This document shows, piece by piece, positions 1 through 12,339 of a stretch of DNA of 64,000 bases. The stretch covers positions 31,001 through 95,000 of the forward strand of contig JAODUP010000715.1 in NCBI GenBank assembly GCA_025642065.1, given 5' to 3'. The notes beneath the pieces are model-generated. The model was not told where the DNA came from. It did not search any database and saw only the letters and a program-made list of their open reading frames with translations. Within the stretch, counting starts at the first letter, position 1; each line of letters opens with the position of its first letter. The DNA is from Paralvinella palmiformis (Eukaryota > Annelida > Polychaeta > Terebellida > Alvinellidae). The position numbers and the translations under genes are program-made.

Positions 1-2616
1 CCTCTAGACACCTGACACATAGCTAAGGGCTGTTGGTAGACTGACGACGAAGGAAATGAAATCTGAATTACCATTGTACATCTTCCAAAAAGATTAAACA
101 GCCAAATTAGCATATCATAACCCAGCTCCATCAAATTTAGTGACTGTTTCTGTTTTTCCCCAGAAAAGTGCTCAGAATTAGAACGCCAGTGGCAGTGTTT
201 GACATGAGAAAAATATTAATATAAAGAGCAGCTAGCACACACAGCCTGCCAGGAAGCCATTAACCCCTTCCTTTAGCAGTGAAGTGACTGCGAGAAAATT
301 CCATTTCGGATACCATTTTCTTTTCAGAAAGGTCATATTCTGTATTCACATTGTTTTATCTGTTATTCTCCAGTAAATGTTTTAATATATAATAAAGGAT
401 GTGCTGTTGATGTGTTTGTCTTTAATAAGTTAGACTTTATTAATGGCAGGGTTAGCTAACCCTTTTGAGAGCAGGATAAAGGTAAATAGTTATTCTACCC
501 GACTTGCCGAGTATCAAAGAGGTATGGTTGGAGATAGACCATCCTCACCTTGAAGAATGATGGGTCTGGATGAAGCAATTATTGTCCTGCGCCAACATCA
601 TCAACCTCAATTATACATCAAAACCTGTGTCGTTGTCATCATATCAAACTAAGGCTCTCTAACTGTGTGGGAGGGGGAGGCTTTATATGGTCCTGAGCTA
701 GAGGCTAGTAGATTGTGGGATCGTATTTTACATGACAAATTCTAAGTTCCTTGGTGGGTGGGGGAGGGGGGGTTATGATGTGTCTTGAGGTTGACGTGAC
801 ATTAGAGGTTTCATGTTGTTTTCCTTAGAATGGACTTGAAAATATGATACATGTCAACACATGTCCTGAAGTTTAAATAATTTAATGTTGACCGGTCCAA
901 TGATCTGTTGTGATATCTTGTGTGTGTGTGTATGTATATATATATATATATACCAACTGGCTACCAAATACAAATATTCTTTTTTATTCTCTCAGTCCAA
1001 ATTATAAAATGTTTTAACTAAAATTAAAAACGTCCAATATATACCCATCACGTGACCAAATGTGTCATATTTGTATTGGTTACAGTAAAAGTACGCCTAA
1101 TTTAATATGGTACACTTCCATTCAGACGTCATCACAATTTGTTGTTATCTTTTGTGTGACGTTAGAACTATAAAAGTGGAACAGGATATTACTATTGCAA
1201 TATATCTATCATATAAATGAGTTGATATAGTAGTCTTTTGAATCTACGGCGGTTAAATAAAAATGATCACATATGATATTATTGTACCATTAGTAATGTT
1301 CTCTAAAATAGGATTTGTTACTGTGCGGACAGCTTTAAATGAAATATCTCTTAATTATATTATAACTTGGACAGTTTGGTTTTTGACTGATATGTCCAAT
1401 AATATTATCAGAGTTTGAATAGTTGAAGTTTGTTATATTACTATAGCTATGTATATGGATTGTAAATGTTCTTTGTTTTATACACTGATGTGCTTTGAGA
1501 GAGAAATGATTAATTGTTGTTTAAACTCGGGTACATTTAAAATGTTGTAACGGTTTGGAAATATTTAAAACTGAAATTGAAAACTCATGAGTCCCATGCC
1601 AGATTCGAATGTCATTGGCTTAGCTTTGTTGTTCGGATTTGGCGAGGGACCTGAATATTTCTCATTGGCTGTTTCGTAATCCATGTAACCTCTGACCCAG
1701 CTTAGAGCTGGCAACCCTTTTCAAAATTTAAATCAGTTTTTGTTTGGATCTCGGTGAATGTAGTCGAAAAGTGAATTGTTGTAAAAGTGACTTGTGATGT
1801 TATTGAAAATGGAAATGTGAATATCAGAAATGGATCATTGATATTCATTAACAATGGATCGTGAATAAACGGATCATGACTTATCAAGTCTCAATCGCTG
1901 ATGTGTGGGTTAGACGGAAGCATGAACTTTAAATGGAGCCCCAGTATATAAAATAATGATACAGGAAAGCAGACGCTCCGGGCTCGTGAAGAGCCCACCC
2001 TAAAACAATGATAATATGGTAATATTTAGATAAGATAAATTGTCTAGTAGACTCTAGGATTACCTGTAGTCTAGTAGTCTAGTAGACTTTTTTCATCTTA
2101 TGTAAACATACACACCATTTTACATATAGAAGTAGTTTTCACATTTTTGGAGTATTATGTTAAAGGTTTTCTAAATTTATTTTATTAGTCAAATAGATAA
2201 TTGATCTAATAAAATAGTAAATCACAGCCAATAGATTTATAATAATAAATAACAGATATGTGTAGCAGAAAACATGGTATCAAGTAATGCTGAAAGAGAG
2301 GAGACCTTTACATTGCTTCTTGGACACACACCCATCATGTACTTAATGATCACAAAATATTTATGTGTCGGAAGGAAAAATCTATTGCTTAAGGTGTCAA
2401 AAACTGGGCACTGTGTCATATGCTTTAAACACATATTAATATATAACAGCAGTAATGATTTCATTTACATGCAGTTTGTGTGGTTATAAATTATGTAATG
2501 TAGCTAGCTGAAATATCACACACAGTTGGTAATGGTTTATTTGGACAAGATATATCTGATCCTGTCTCAAGACATCTTTCTCTATTAAAGAAAAATTGAT
2601 GATTTTATTTTTCCAG
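1..2616 (+). other. Intron sequence upstream of exon A, no gene seen
   Basis: AT-rich sequence with no exon-like open frame that could supply the missing TM1/TM2 part of the gene in phase 2. It holds a short (GT)n(TA)n tract at 919-952, a G-rich run at 752-772 that could form a quadruplex, and short CTAGTAGACT repeats near 2043-2090. The 61- to 75-codon open frames here are AT-rich and look like chance. Confidence 0.6.
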
Positions 2617-2728
2617 TGGTGCCCTTGGTCTTGGCTTTTACGGGAATGAGGTGACCCACTCTGGAATGGACAGATTCATCAATGCTATTGGAGACTCCGA
2701 ATATTCTATAGATAGTATTAAGAGAGAG
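2617..2728 (+). CDS. TTYH: TTYH exon A: end of TM2 and start of extracellular domain 1
   Basis: The exon follows a pyrimidine-rich acceptor (ttttccag) and ends at a consensus donor GTAAGT. The first base completes a codon from the missing upstream exon; codons run from 2618 and the exon ends on a codon boundary (phase 0). The 37 complete codons begin GALGLGFYGNEVTHSGMDRF. The GxGFYGN block is the invariant end of the second transmembrane helix in tweety proteins (human TTYH1 has GIGFYGN), and the rest begins the first extracellular domain. The reading frame stays open past the donor, so an intron-retained transcript would run on for about 70 codons. The preceding exon, with TM1, the cysteine-rich cytoplasmic loop and most of TM2, was not found in 1-2616. 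Confidence 0.93.
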
Positions 2729-2836
2729 GTAAGTTGGGTGGGGATTCGTATTTGCAAATGCTTCTTTGTGTATGCATGCACATATATACAGCTACATGCG
2801 TTCATAACATGCACATGTATAGCTAAGACTGACTGG

Positions 2837-2997
2837 CAGGCCTCGACATTAACGGTTGTCCGCCTGTACGGGACAACCAAACTAAGTAAAACCAAATGTT
2901 TGGTTGTCCGCCGTGTCAAGTCATATTTTCGATTTTTCAAATGAAGTGTGATTTGTCAGACATGACAAGTGACAAACAAAGTTAATGTCAAGCCCTG
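2837..2997 (+). mobile_element. hAT-like MITE with 17-bp terminal inverted repeats
   Basis: The left end reads CAGGCCTCGACATTAAC; the right end, read on the - strand, is CAGGGCTTGACATTAAC, 15 of 17 matching. Total length is 161 bp, too short to encode anything. CAGGG-type ends are typical of hAT non-autonomous elements. The interior has a second inverted pair (GACAACCAAAC and TTTGGTTGTC). No 8-bp target duplication is visible, so the insertion is probably old. It begins 108 bp after the exon A donor. Confidence 0.65.
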
Positions 2998-3459
2998 AGC
3001 TTGTAGATTATAGTTGTTTGAAATGTTAGTAAGATACCCATGTTTCTCTCTCTCTCTGTGATTAGTTTATTGTATTATAAATAGGCAAGTGATTACTATT
3101 CAAAGGAATTGAGTATGGATATGACTACTTCAATTTTTGTCCTCATATATGTGATTACAAATATGCAGAAGAAATCACAGTCTGTCTTATCAATATGATG
3201 AGATACTATTAAATTCCTGTCTGTCTGTAATGATGTAAAGGTTTTAAAGTCTGGTCACCGTGACCCCATCGTAAACCTAGATTTACATTCTGATCATTAT
3301 AACATTAGTGGTACTTGTGAGAATACTATTGATCTATCTTTGACCATTTGACAGCGTCATGTCTCTGTAAATCACCTGTAAGACCTTTGGTCAATTTGTT
3401 TGGAGTAAAAGTGTTCAGCATCTTTCGGCACTTCTAAGACATTCTCGTTAACTTGTCTC

Positions 3460-3860
3460 GTGCCCATTTACCTGCATACATATTTGTGTCTTTATACGTG
3501 TCTGCCAAGTCGTATGTGTACGCGCTTACCCACATATCTGCTGGTTCTGTGTGCTTATTTGTCCACCTATCTGCCTACTACATCTTATCAGATATATGGC
3601 TACCTGTCTGCTCCCGTCTCCTCTGATGTCCCCCCATGCTCTCATACATGTATATCCTTCCACACTGGCTGTCTGTCTACTTTTTATCCGCTCACTTATC
3701 AGCCAATTTGGCCACCGGTCTACAAACATGCCTATCTGTCCAACTATCTGTTTACATCAATGCTGTCTGTCTATCCATTTGTCTGTTTACCTGTTCACTT
3801 CTGCAGCTATCGACCCATCTGTTAACCATCTACCTATCTATCTATCTACCCATCAACCCT
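3460..3860 (+). repeat. Degenerate pyrimidine-rich CTGTCTATC-type simple repeat
   Basis: About 400 bp of loosely repeated CTATCTGTCTACC-like words. The sparse stop codons give overlapping open frames of 109-121 codons on the + strand, whose Leu/Tyr/Cys/Pro-rich translations reflect the repeat and not a protein. Confidence 0.7.
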
Positions 3861-4984
3861 ATATGTTTACCCATAAATTGTAAGACATCCAGTATAGTAG
3901 TCCTAACTGCTAATGAGACTTTGACAACGTTGTTGACATCCGGTCTTGTGGCGGATCCGTGTTAGCTATCAGGATCAATCCTTGTACCAAATAACTTCCC
4001 AGACAAATGATGTGTTAACGGTACACGGACAACAGGCATTGGTCTGTTCTACAAATTATTGGCCCGCATCTGGCAAGAACAAAACATTCAAGGTTTGGTT
4101 ATCTGCTGGGAGCTTTGTCTGGGAATGGCCGTGCGCGCTCGCGTTAGCAGTTATTGAAAAAAAAGTCTGACTTTCTAATTGGGAATAATAAAGACACACT
4201 GGATTTCTATTTTAAATCAAGGCGTGTAACGTTTGTTTTGGAATAAAGACACTGGCTCAGATAATGAAATATTTTATATAATTTTATCGTTTTCATCATA
4301 TGGACGGTTTATCAATACACGTACTGGGACCTCGAATTGTATGATTGGTTGATTGACGTCTTACGTAAATATGGTTTTAAATAGACGTAGAACTTCCCCC
4401 CAAAAGTTTAATTAACCAGAGATATACCATCAGTCGCAAATGTGTATGAGTATCCATGGCAATCATTAGGGTCAAAGTGGGCAATTGCTATCTGTAGACC
4501 CTTAGATCAGAATTTAGAACGTAAACAGACAAAAAGTAGAAAATAAATTGATATCCCAGGGACAGGTTAAATAGTGATGTGTTATTAATTAGTTTTCTTG
4601 TGTGTGTGTGTGTGTGTGTGTTTTGGGTACTAATTAGCGTCCCTCAGTGTTGATGTTTTGTGTTTTAATTAATCACAGACGTTATTGGTTTTTTTTGGGG
4701 GGAGGATGAGCATGAAGTGTGGTTTGTTGATGGGTATACGTTCAGGGTGAATGGTTTATTTGTTGACGTACATAAGTCACTGTTAGTTTATGCTGTCTAT
4801 AGAATAATAAATGGCTGGATAGTTATGGTAATTAGTAATAACTATCGCAGATGTTAGGTTCATATGTATCCGTATGTAGGTCAGATAAACAGTTGATTGG
4901 CCCTGACATTCGATGGGATAACGTAGGCAGTTCGTTTTGTTATTGTTGATTATGTGTGTGTGCGCATGCGTGTATGTATGATGG

Positions 4985-5157
4985 TGATTGAAGGTTTACA
5001 GGCACTTTTGTGCACATGGTAGGCTAAATGGGCCGTGCGACCTTCAAAGTTAAAGAAGCGAATTCAAAGATGAAACACCCTTCAGATATGCCATACTGAG
5101 ATTCGAACACGGGTAGTAATGATCTGTGATCCAACACGCTACCGCCAGACCACGGAG
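4985..5157 (-). mobile_element. tRNA-headed SINE, family A
   Basis: Read on the - strand it starts with a box A-like TGGTCTGGCGGTAGCG and a box B-like GTTCGAATCTC, followed by a body shared with the copy at 8902 (AAGGGTGTTTCATCTTTGAA, then GGCCCATTTAGCCTACCATG). This tRNA-like head plus common body is the SINE layout. The head borders a (GT)n tract, which hides any target duplication. Confidence 0.75.
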
Positions 5158-5640
5158 TGTGTGTGTGTGATAACTAAGTCTCACCCATGAGCCAGATTAT
5201 CCTGTATGTCTATTCCGTGAGCCAGGTTCTGGAAGTTGCCTTTCCTATGCTGCAGAATTTCCCGATCCCTATCGCTTGAGCTTGTTTTTCCTGTATTCCT
5301 TCCTATCCATTCAGCCAGATTCCTCCATATAACTATCATCCAAATCTCCATATCCCAAATCAGCCCGATTTCCCTAACTTGATCTTCCTGGAGTCTCCAA
5401 CCTTTAGCCTTTTAAACATTTTTCTTTCACAAGTACATGCCCCACGAATGCCCTATTCTTGTGAGTCACCGTGTGTGTGTGTGGGGGGGGGAGTATTATG
5501 GACTAAATTTGATTATTGACCAGCCACCCCACTGTTCTTCAGTTATGGGTCCCGACTACGGACTGGTGTCTATGATATGTGCCACCGTGTGCCCTTTTAT
5601 CCACATATTAACAGCTGTGGACTATACCATCTGTGTCTAT

Positions 5641-5720
5641 ATCATTGGCTACTCATTGTCCTTCTATTGGGAGTAGCCGTATCATTGGCTACTCATTGTC
5701 CTTCTATTGGGAGTAGCCGT
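5641..5720 (+). repeat. Perfect 40-bp tandem duplication
   Basis: Positions 5641-5680 are repeated exactly at 5681-5720 (ATCATTGGCTACTCATTGTC start). Identity suggests a recent duplication or an assembly artefact. Confidence 0.9.
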
Positions 5721-8700
5721 AATGCTTTACTGATTTGTTGCTGTGGTGTTCGGCTCACACCGTTAACATTTACCATATTGGTGGTTTGAGCCTCTGTCTG
5801 TCTGGAGTATGGACTACCATGTTATCTTGTATGTGTATAGGCCATCAGTTATCTCCGTATGCTAGATTAGCCGTTTTACCTTTGTAGCTCGGTAATCGGT
5901 CCCATTTCTCGGCGTGTCAAGTTTAGGAGCGAACCTTTGTTTCTCAATATTTCCGTATTTATCGAGTAACGCATCTCCATCATTTTCGGAGAGCTGACAA
6001 CCTTGGTCCTTTTATGTCTGGAGTGTGACGGAACCTTTGTCCATGTGTGCCTCGGGTGCTGCCAGCCCCTTGTATTACTTCTGTATCTGAGGCGTGATGT
6101 GTACTCGTCTTCGGACGTCAAAGCCTATGGGCTGTCCGTTCCCATTGCAAGTCCGAGATTTAGGCCAATCCATTCTCCCTCTGGCTAGCTAGCGAGTTGT
6201 CTGTCCTTGTTTTTTCCCACCCAGATCATCAGCCCAGTCATTCCATGTGACCTGTCTGTATTATTGATGGACTTCCATTTCATCACAGTATTTCGAGATA
6301 CGGATGGATCACGCGCGATGGCTAGTATTTCACTGATACAGTGACGATGTTAAACATGTTGATGTGTTATCACCATAGATAATAAAGATGATATCTGGGG
6401 GGGGGGCGTTAGAACCTCCAATTTATGTCGGTCATTTAAAGTAATCACTGAGAACTATTTCATCTGGCTAAGTAACTAATTTTATGACAACAGTATAATA
6501 ATAATATTAATAATAATCACAGTAAAAAGAAATTTTTGATGTCATACACAACCTCTGTAAATAGTTAAATAATGGGACTTATTTCAGGAGTATCACACAA
6601 GGCAGAACAATAATTTGATTAGTGTTTTGTTGATGGCGAAATTCCAAGAATATATCCATGTGGAGCGGAAATAGTATAATAATGCGTGTCTCAGACGAAT
6701 TCTCATAGTTAGCTAGGCGCTCTTCGTACACAGCTTCATACCGGATACCTACGAGCCAGTACTAGGTCGTATGTTGACACGAAGGTGTTATCTGAGAGAA
6801 TTGTCATAAACCATTTTTCGTCTTCATAAAGTCAGAGCCAGGCAACGGAGAGCCAATTATTATTTACCTGTATGTTACCTGGTTTGGTCAGATGATAAGC
6901 CAACATGTTGATAATATATTGATTGGTATGTTATCCTATTACTGTAATGTATACTGTACATATGTTACGTATGCTTCCCGCAACATATGGAGTTCGTGTA
7001 TAATGGGGGAGGGGAGAGGAATGTTTATCAGTTGCTGTATAGCTGGATGTAGGCCAATTGTGTATGTGTGTCATTGGAAAAAATTAATTGGCAACATATG
7101 TGATATTTCGGTGATATGATTCAGTAGAAATAGGTAACTCATTAGAAATACTCCCCCTCTATGTATGTCTATCCGTTAAGTCTGTTTGCCCGCATATGTT
7201 GTTTCTCGTGTGTGTGAATTTATGCCCAAATTAGTGGGTGGATCCTTTTCAAGACCAACGCAAGACTACCCCTCCCCCCAACACAAACAACGGGAGCCAA
7301 AATAAACTCCGATGTGGTATTTGTAAGGTACAATTTGCCAAAATCTGTGGACCCGTTGGACTGCCTAAAGTTCAGTATTATTGAGAGAAAGAGGGGGGGG
7401 GGAGTTCCTTCAGTACACTCAGTAACATCAGTATATAACTTGTAATATCAAGCTGTAGTCTGGATTAATGAGGCTGATGTCAGAGTTGTATACTTGGTCT
7501 ATTTATAACTTCCCTATCTCCAATGTCAGACTTAAAATCCGTCTGCTATCTGGGTTTGTGGGATGTTTCTCCAGAGAATCACTGCTGGACCATATGTCTC
7601 AGGTGTGCTAAACAAAATACTCACTCATGTCAGACTAACCAATTACTTGAACAGTATCAAACATCTTGTTTAAAGCAAGGTTTGACAATTAGCTGTTTAA
7701 TCAGTTTTGTTGTTGTGGTTAGCAGCGTTGTTACAACCATAATTTGTTATTTATGATATCAAAGAAATTACAATCAAATCTTAAGTATAATAAAATATGG
7801 TCCATCCTCATGCAGACAGATGTGACTGCAGCAAAGAACTACTCTGGTAAAATCCTAAATTTTATGTTTCCATCTGCTGATTATTGTGTTTGGACCATTT
7901 CTCATCTGTTTATTTTTAATAATAATTTACCTTTAAATGTTGTAATTTTACACACACTTGAATTAGCAAATGTTTCCCATTTTTTAAGTTTTATAATTAT
8001 TTTAATCAAACCATTAACAATACTTGGTTATCATAATTATTAATTTAGGCAGACAGCAAACAATATAACTTCGTATATGTGGCTAGCAAAGATTTACCGG
8101 CATTTAAATGCTGCACCACCGGTTGGAAAATATATACTGTATCGAACGCTATTTGCTATACAGAATTATGGCTGATAATTATTTTCGCAAATGTGACATC
8201 TGCCAAAAAAGGATTGCCTCTTGGGTCATCAGACACGTGACTCTTATTGGTTGGTGTTCTACTTCAGGAGTCATCACCTTGTGTGTATGGATTCGGTTGA
8301 AATGAATAAGTCTGGATTTATGAACCTAACTGAAGGGCATACTTCGTCTTGCCGCATTTCGGTCATCTGGTGTAAGCATTTGTTATCTTTGTCGGCTAAT
8401 AGACGGTGGAATATCTGTTTAAGTGGGTTGACAATACAGATGAGCCATTTATGTCATAAAAATTGCACTGACAGATGACACCTGATAAACGTCTGATGTA
8501 GAACACAACTATCTCTTTCTCTCATATTAACACTAATAATGATGATATAATAATACCAAAATTAGTAATTCTGTGGTACTTTACCAAGGTGATAAAATAA
8601 TACAATATTTACAATAGTAGAAGAAACTGATGTATAATAATAATAACACTTTTGGTATTGATTGGAAAATTAGCTGTTGAAGACGAGAATCCTGTCTGTT

Positions 8701-8901
8701 GTTAACCTGCTCACAGGTAATATATATTAGGGAAGGGATAAGTTTCCATTGGAGATGGTCACATCTGGAACATATTGCCAAAAGGCTACTCCCAAGAAAA
8801 ATGAGGTCATCCGGTGAAATATTCCACAGACATAGTTAGCGTTTGGCATTTCATCCCAATCTTAGATGACTATAGGGTAGCACTCTCTACCGACTGCACT
8901 A

Positions 8902-9089
8902 AAGGCGGCTCCGTGGTCTAACTGGTAGCGCATTGGATCACAGATCACTACCACCCGTGTTCGAATCTCGGCCAGGCATATCTGAAAGGTGTTTCATCTT
9001 TGACTTCGCTTCATTTCTTATGGAGGTCGCTCGGCCCATTTAGCCTACCATGTGCAGAAAAATGGCCATAAAACAGCAATCATCATCAT
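8902..9089 (+). mobile_element. tRNA-headed SINE, family A, with perfect 15-bp target duplication
   Basis: The 188-bp insertion is flanked by identical CTACCGACTGCACTA at 8887-8901 and 9090-9104. The head has a box A-like TGGTCTAACTGGTAGCG and a box B-like GTTCGAATCTC. The body carries AAAGGTGTTTCATCTTTGAC and GGCCCATTTAGCCTACCATG, and the tail is CAATCATCATCAT. The intact duplication suggests a fairly recent LINE-driven insertion. Confidence 0.85.
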
Positions 9090-9599
9090 CTACCGACTGC
9101 ACTAGGGTTCGGCGCCGCATTTATAATGCACTTAGAGATTATTGTTGTTGTTTTTTGTAGGGTACATTACCAATCCTTAAAACTAATATATGTTAGATGT
9201 TTATTCTCCAAAGGGTATTGATGTTTTGTTTATGGTCTGTGCTGGCTGGAATAGGATGTTTACATTTACAGGGGAGTCAGGACTTTTACGGCAGTTGGGT
9301 TTATTTGAAAAGTTGAGGTTTTCTATATCAAACGAGATGATGGTTTGTGGGATGGAATACCAACGGATAAGTATCTAGAAAGAGAAGTTAAAGAAAGAAA
9401 GTTTTGAAATGTTACTACTGATTCTGAAGACTAGTAGGGATAGTCTCAAGATAGGATACTTTATAATATTTGTTTATAATTGAGTGAGAGAAACTATACC
9501 TCATGATGTGTTGATTATAATGTTGGAATGTACTGCTGCGTCAGTGGGATAGTGTACAATGGTCATTAGCCAAAGTGCGAAGTCTTTAGAGCAGAATCG

Positions 9600-10330
9600 A
9601 CCTAACAGCAACCCAAAACGCGTGTCATTCTGTGCCAGTATTTAACGTGTATTAAGGAGCACCGCACCATATTAATTCAAATTTCAATCCATCCACGAAG
9701 TGTGGTCGTTCATATCGGCTTAATATATGACCATTTGTCGACGGAGGCAGTTAACCGGAGCTCCGGGATTCTCTATTGTTCAGGCGCTGATCGGCAGCTG
9801 GAGTAATCCAGGGATACCACGCCGGATACACCGCTCATGGGCCATTCAGCGCAAAGCTATCGCTTCATTAACCGAACAGACACGGTCATTTGTATTGTTC
9901 ACGAAGCCGAGAAATGCTCTCTCTCTCTGTCTGTGTGTGTGTGTCTCTCTCTCTGTGTGTGTGTTCTCTTACAACCCACCCCCTCCCCCAGTTTATATAT
10001 ATAGTCGACCATATCCCTTCCGAGAGGGGGTAGAATTAAATCGTTCGTTTGTTCTTATCAGTTAAGCAATTAATGTAATTAGCGTTGCATCGGGTAATTA
10101 ATGCCCCGTTTGTCGTGCTATTGTTTATTAAAGAAATCAACCCCCCAGAGGGAGCCCACGAACTAATCACTAACTCCAGGTTGGGTTAATAATGCAATTT
10201 GACGTGTCAACTCTTTGCTCGACGGAATTAGCATTTCGGTTTCTATTTATAACATTTATTTACTGATTGATCACGATCGATCTTCTATCTCGTTGTTTTC
10301 GGGGTTTAAATGAATTCTATTTGTGATTGT
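9600..10330. promoter_or_regulatory. Unique, CpG-containing block with homeodomain-type words, candidate conserved element
   Basis: Non-repetitive sequence with more CpG than its neighbours (GTCGACGGAGG, CACGCCGGATACACCG) and several TAATTA cores (near 10077 and 10096), plus TGATTGATCACGATCGATC near 10264. Such words are common in developmental enhancers, but they also occur by chance in AT-rich DNA. No coding signal was recognised. Confidence 0.25.
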
Positions 10331-10660
10331 TGTTGTTTATACGGTTTGGTTTGGGAATGATGTCGTTTAGATGAAGTAACTATTACCATTGTTTGGTCGA
10401 ATGAACAGATCAACTGCACTTGGTTTTCCGGATCAGCCATTACTGTAAAATTAAAGTCATCCATTTAGATGGAGTTATTTCACGACGAAATATATTTGTA
10501 ATAGCAGGATTTTCAAACACAACATTAATATTCATTAAGATCCACGTTTCAAAGCAACTTGATTTTTGGCAAAACAGAGACCAATATAAAGAATAAGGTG
10601 AACCTCTGATGGTTCTCCGTCGTCTGTTGGTTTCTTCTGTCAGTTTAGCGCCACTTCTTG

Positions 10661-10979
10661 GTTCCATCATCAACTTAGGGGTTTGGTCACTTGTTTCTGT
10701 TGTGAATATATATATATACTGATGTACTAAATGAGCTCTCACTGATATAATTTGTGACTGATAAAAAGTAATTAATGCAGGCGTCTGTTTATTTACTGCA
10801 GCTGGAGGGGAATGAGACTTTGGTGCGAACTAATATTGTTTGGCAGTTTTGGCCCCATTCTGTCCTACTGCAAACTGAGTTGATTTCCCAGGTCAAATTC
10901 ACTGTGCCCGTGGCATTTAGCATCAAAAGTTACCACTCCTCGAACATTACGTAGAAGCATTCTACGAATGCTTCGTATA
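10661..10979 (+). repeat. About 300-bp direct repeat, copy 1
   Basis: Shares with 11663-11956, in order: CATCATCAACTTAGGGGTTT, ACTGATAAAAAGTAATTAAT, GTCTGTTTATTTACTGC, CTGGAGGGGAA, GGTCAAATTCACTGTGCC and CGAACATTACGTAGAA. Divergence is moderate. This copy ends in a perfect 9-bp stem hairpin, GAAGCATTC-TAC-GAATGCTTC (10954-10974). Confidence 0.75.
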
Positions 10980-11662
10980 GATTTCCACGGAGAACCGAAA
11001 ACAAGCTTACGTTCACAAATACGTTATCATAATTTCACATCCTCCAGTATGGTTTTGGGGTTTAGACATGATTCAGTGTACTCATGTGTATGTGGTAAAT
11101 ACTAACTAAAACGCGTGAACTGCTGTTACTTTACGGTCATACATACACACACACACACGTGGGGATTTGATCTCAGATGGTAGAGCCGTTTGACCATCCG
11201 CACTACCATTTAAGCCATTGAGGCACTTCCCTAAAAAGTATAATCTTCTTGTGTAATGTCTCTTCATGAGAATTTTTTAACTTTGTACTTTTTTAGTTGC
11301 TAGCACAGTGATATTCACCATAAATATATTTAGAACCATATTGGCTGCCCTCGGGTCTGGCAGTAAGTGGGTTGCCCCAGCTCAGTGGCCTCCCGCCCTC
11401 ACCCAATATAACTGTATAAGTCCGGTATCAATGGCATCCTGGTTTGTACCAACGTAGTGTTGTATACTGTCAGAGTGAGAGGACTTTAATATTGATGTTT
11501 GATACCATTCAGTATGTTTCAGAGTGAGTTACTGATTCAGTTCTCTGTAGAAATTAAATTATACTAATTTAAAGTCTTGGAGTTGGATGGAAGGATGTTT
11601 GTTTTCACACAGAGTACTCGATCTCTACCGTGTGTGTATGCTGGTAGTTAATAACATTTCTA

Positions 11663-11956
11663 GAGTTCATCATCAGCTTGGGTTTAGTCACTTATTTAAG
11701 TTATGATTATATAACGATGTAAGTTCAAAGTTGAGACTGATAAAAAGTAATTAATGCAGGTGTCTGTTTATTTACTGCTGCTGGAGGGGAACGAGGCTTT
11801 GCTGCAAACACATATTATTTGGCAATTTTTACTTCATATTCTCCTGCTGCAACCACAGATGATCTCGCAGGTCAGATTCGCCGTGCCCATAACATTTAGC
11901 TTCAAACGTTATCCCTCCTTGAACATTAAGTAGAATCCTACTATCGTTCTTCGGGT
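11663..11956 (+). repeat. About 300-bp direct repeat, copy 2
   Basis: Diverged second copy of the 10661-10979 block, about 1 kb downstream in the same orientation. The hairpin of copy 1 is not preserved here (GTAGAATCCTACTATCGTTC). Confidence 0.75.
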
Positions 11957-12224
11957 ATTTCATTCATCAGCACACACGGCGACACAGGTGTCCTTATATC
12001 ACAATTGTTTTGATATCTTGGATGGTTCTTTTTGTCGTCAGTCACCCAAGGATAACATTAATATATGTAACAAGTTGCTGAATGTATATCATCTCGTCAA
12101 TATATATGTTATCGACTTTTCAACTTAGTTTTTTTTATAGTATATCATCTGATGATTGTTGTTGGTGAAGTTAGTTGATTCTTTGGTTCTTATTGTCTCG
12201 GCACTGGTCACACTCGACGCCAGA

Positions 12225-12311
12225 TGACGTCCCCGGGAAACATCTATGAGCCAGATTTGAACCCACAACCTGGAGATTTGTGGTGCATTGCTCAAACCAC
12301 TGTACTGTGTG
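12225..12311 (-). mobile_element. tRNA-headed SINE fragment, family B
   Basis: On the - strand it reads CAGTGGTTTGAGCAATGCAC (box A-like) then GGTTGTGGGTTCAAATCTGG (box B) and ATAGATGTTTCCC, the layout of the copies at 63514 and 63672. It ends about 30 bp before the 65-bp minisatellite. Confidence 0.55.
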
Positions 12312-12339
12312 TTAGTGAGATTGGTTTTCTGAATCAGTT

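Noticed and set aside
1..2616. Search for the missing upstream tweety exon (TM1, cysteine-rich loop, TM2)
   Set aside because: No segment with a hydrophobic helix plus a GT donor leaving phase 2 was found; the exon must lie upstream.
7523..8043. Two consecutive open frames of 77 and 99 codons
   Set aside because: AT-rich composition, no similarity recognised, different frames with a short overlap, and no splice or promoter context.
8902..8980. Possible functional tRNA gene
   Set aside because: Box A and B are present but the sequence cannot fold into a paired acceptor stem, and it is part of a repeated SINE. The same applies to the tRNA-like heads near 42.7, 62.5, 63.5 and 63.7 kb.
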